From positions 1 to 24,007 of the forward strand of contig JAYVSS010000127.1 of the NCBI GenBank assembly GCA_043775075.1: DNA of 24,007 bases. The letters are read 5' to 3'. The first letter of the stretch is position 1, and each line of letters opens with the position of its first letter. This document shows, piece after piece, positions 23,162 to 24,007 of the stretch. The stretch comes from JANLQX01 sp043775075. GTDB lineage: Bacteria > Actinomycetota > Acidimicrobiia > Acidimicrobiales > JANYDT01. The notes under the pieces were generated by a model. That model saw only the letters and a list, made by a program, of their open reading frames with translations, was not told the DNA's origin and ran no database searches. A program made the position numbers and the translations under genes.

Positions 23162-23773
23162 TCAGGCCGTGGTGGCCTTGCGAGCGGCCGGCTTGCGCGT
23201 GGTGGCCTTGCGGGCGGCGGGCTTGGCGGCGGCGGCCTTTTTTACCACGACCTTCTTGGCCGCCACGGTCTTCGCGGCAACCTTCTTCGCCGTCGGGTTC
23301 GCCTTGACCATCTTCACCGTCTTGGTGACGGTGCGCTTGGCCGAAGCCTTCGCTGTCCTGGCGACCTTCGGTTCCGGCGTCGATGTTGCCGCGCTGGTCT
23401 TCACGGCGGGCTTCACCGTTTCGACGGTCAGCGCGTCGACGACGAGCTGGTGGGCCTTGGCTTGGGCATCCTTGACCGACTCGGTGAGGTTTTCCACGAC
23501 CTTGCGGGCCGGGGCGGGGAGGCGGTCGGTGAGAGATTCGATGACGGGCTCGACACGGGCCTCGACCTTGGCGCGGGCGTCGGCGAACTTCTCAACAACG
23601 GTGAGCATGTTGGCGCGAAGGTCCTTGGTCTGCACCTCGTAGCGATCGGTGAGGTCCAGGCGGACGTCGTTGGCCTTCTTGGCCGCCATGGTGGCAAAGC
23701 CGACAGCAGTGTGGCCGGCGTCGGTGAGGACGGAGCGGAGCTCTTGGATATCGATGGTGGGGTTTTCGAACAT
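23162..23773 (-). CDS. HBHA/histone H1-like protein with Lys/Ala-rich tail
   Basis: 203 residues from the ATG at 23773. A GTG three codons earlier falls in the -10 box and is rejected. Residues 1-120 are helical and charged with long heptad-like runs (LRANMLTVVEKFADARAKVEARVEPVIESL), probably a coiled coil. Residues 125-203 are rich in Lys, Ala, Thr and Val (KKVAAKTVAAKKVVVKKAAAAKPAARK), ending in two tandem 10-residue copies of KPAARKATT(R/A), visible as a 30-bp DNA repeat at 23169-23226. The layout matches mycobacterial heparin-binding hemagglutinin and bacterial H1-like proteins: an N-terminal coiled coil plus a basic tail. It could bind DNA, surface polysaccharide or lipid inclusions. No signal peptide. 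The tail composition makes homology claims weak. Confidence 0.7.
   Translation of the reverse strand: MFENPTIDIQELRSVLTDAGHTAVGFATMAAKKANDVRLDLTDRYEVQTKDLRANMLTVVEKFADARAKVEARVEPVIESLTDRLPAPARKVVENLTESVKDAQAKAHQLVVDALTVETVKPAVKTSAATSTPEPKVARTAKASAKRTVTKTVKMVKANPTAKKVAAKTVAAKKVVVKKAAAAKPAARKATTRKPAARKATTA
23169..23226. repeat. Two-copy 30-bp tandem repeat inside the HBHA/H1-like gene
   Basis: The unit beginning GTGGTGGCCTTGCG occurs at 23169 and again at 23199 with few changes. It encodes the two KPAARKATT copies at the protein C-terminus, which suggests tail growth by tandem duplication. Confidence 0.75.
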
Positions 23774-23780
23774 GGAGAAC

Positions 23781-23810
23781 ACTCTACGAGGGAGGTGCTA
23801 ACTATTGCAA
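23781..23810 (-). promoter_or_regulatory. Promoter of the HBHA/H1-like gene
   Basis: On the minus strand TTGCAA (23810-23805) and TAGAGT (23786-23781) are 18 bp apart. Each matches 4 of 6 consensus -35/-10 bases. TAGAGT ends 7 nt before the ATG at 23773, so the transcript is probably leaderless. The -35 lies within the phased repeats at 23805-23834. Confidence 0.55.
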
Positions 23811-23834
23811 GCACTTGCAAGCATTTGTGCGCAT
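23805..23834. repeat. Three 10-bp tandem units at the HBHA/H1-like promoter
   Basis: TTGCAAGCAC (23805-23814), TTGCAAGCAT (23815-23824) and TTGTGCGCAT (23825-23834) lie head to tail. The first two differ at one base, and the third shares 7 of 10 with the second. A 10-bp period places them on one helix face. The first unit contains the -35, so this is a candidate operator. Confidence 0.55.
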
Positions 23835-23936
23835 TCGGGAGGGTGACCTTCGTCGCACAGGCCGAACGCCCGGGTGTTCGACGGGTGGCTCCGGAGGGAG
23901 TGAACGGCCATTCCTTCCGGATGGGCGGCCCCCAAC

Positions 23937-23942
23937 TACGGT
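23937..23942 (+). promoter_or_regulatory. Putative -10 box (TACGGT) of the gene at the right edge
   Basis: TACGGT ends 10 nt before the ATG at 23953, the same layout as at 22153-22169. It is part of the 179-bp non-coding stretch 23774-23952, in which only this box and the repeats at 23805-23834 were found. Confidence 0.38.
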
Positions 23943-23952
23943 TGATGGAGCG

Positions 23953-24007
23953 ATGGAGGGGAACGGAGAACCTGACCTGGCCCCAGACGAGGCCACGGCC
24001 CCGCCCG
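23953..24007 (+). CDS. Start of an unidentified gene (cut by window edge)
   Basis: Eighteen codons from the ATG at 23953 run off the window and read MEGNGEPDLAPDEATAPP, an acidic, Pro/Ala-rich start such as a flexible N-terminus. The gene is proposed because TACGGT lies 10 nt upstream, as for the SDR gene, and because it is divergent from the HBHA/H1-like gene. Too little is present to suggest a product. The reverse frame here (Ser/Gly/Pro/Arg-rich) looks like a shadow. Confidence 0.4.
   Translation, partial: MEGNGEPDLAPDEATAPP

Noticed and set aside
23169..23300. GC-rich repeated sequence as a CRISPR or mobile-element end
   Set aside because: The repeats encode the Lys/Ala tail in frame and have no spacer structure or element features.

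Overview
The window is high-GC DNA that reads like a member of the Actinomycetota, perhaps an Acidimicrobiia-type lineage (inference). The signs are many GTG starts, an F420-type luciferase-like oxidoreductase, a dapF-hflX pair, an HBHA/histone H1-like lysine-alanine protein, and many genes that appear to be leaderless. No tRNA, rRNA, CRISPR array or insertion sequence was recognised.

Left part (1-6993) is ordinary metabolic and housekeeping DNA. It holds the 5' end of an acyl-CoA dehydrogenase (minus), a gap with a possible gene remnant, and an LLM-class oxidoreductase (plus). Next come an MFS exporter (minus) divergent from a WYL regulator (plus), with an inverted repeat between them, then a dienelactone-hydrolase-family protein (minus), dapF and hflX (plus).

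Middle and right part (7006-23071) is a cell-surface polysaccharide locus. It has a 970-residue multi-domain glycosyltransferase and a secreted carbohydrate-binding-like protein (both minus). A plus-strand operon follows, encoding a fused GT2-GTB glycosyltransferase, an ABC-2 permease (Wzm) and an ABC ATPase with a Wzt-type sugar-binding tail. Then come a minus-strand pair (GT2 glycosyltransferase and a methylenetetrahydrofolate-reductase-like protein), a plus-strand row of three GT4 glycosyltransferases, and a nucleotide-sugar reductase of the RMD/SDR type. A coherent reading is that the SDR makes a deoxy sugar nucleotide, the glycosyltransferases build a lipid-linked glycan, and Wzm/Wzt exports it. 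The secreted protein may bind the product outside. The MTHFR-like gene is the odd member, possibly linked to one-carbon or methyl supply.

The far right has a convergent terminator region, a lysine-rich HBHA/H1-like protein (minus) with three 10-bp tandem units in its promoter, and the first codons of a plus-strand gene cut by the window edge.

The most interesting signals outside coding DNA are: a TANNNT box 6-10 nt before the start codon of almost every gene that begins a transcription unit (TACGGT in four cases); a co-centred 48-bp dyad at 9968-10015; a leader at 11720-11762 that can pair with its own Shine-Dalgarno; and 10-bp phased repeats at 23805-23834.
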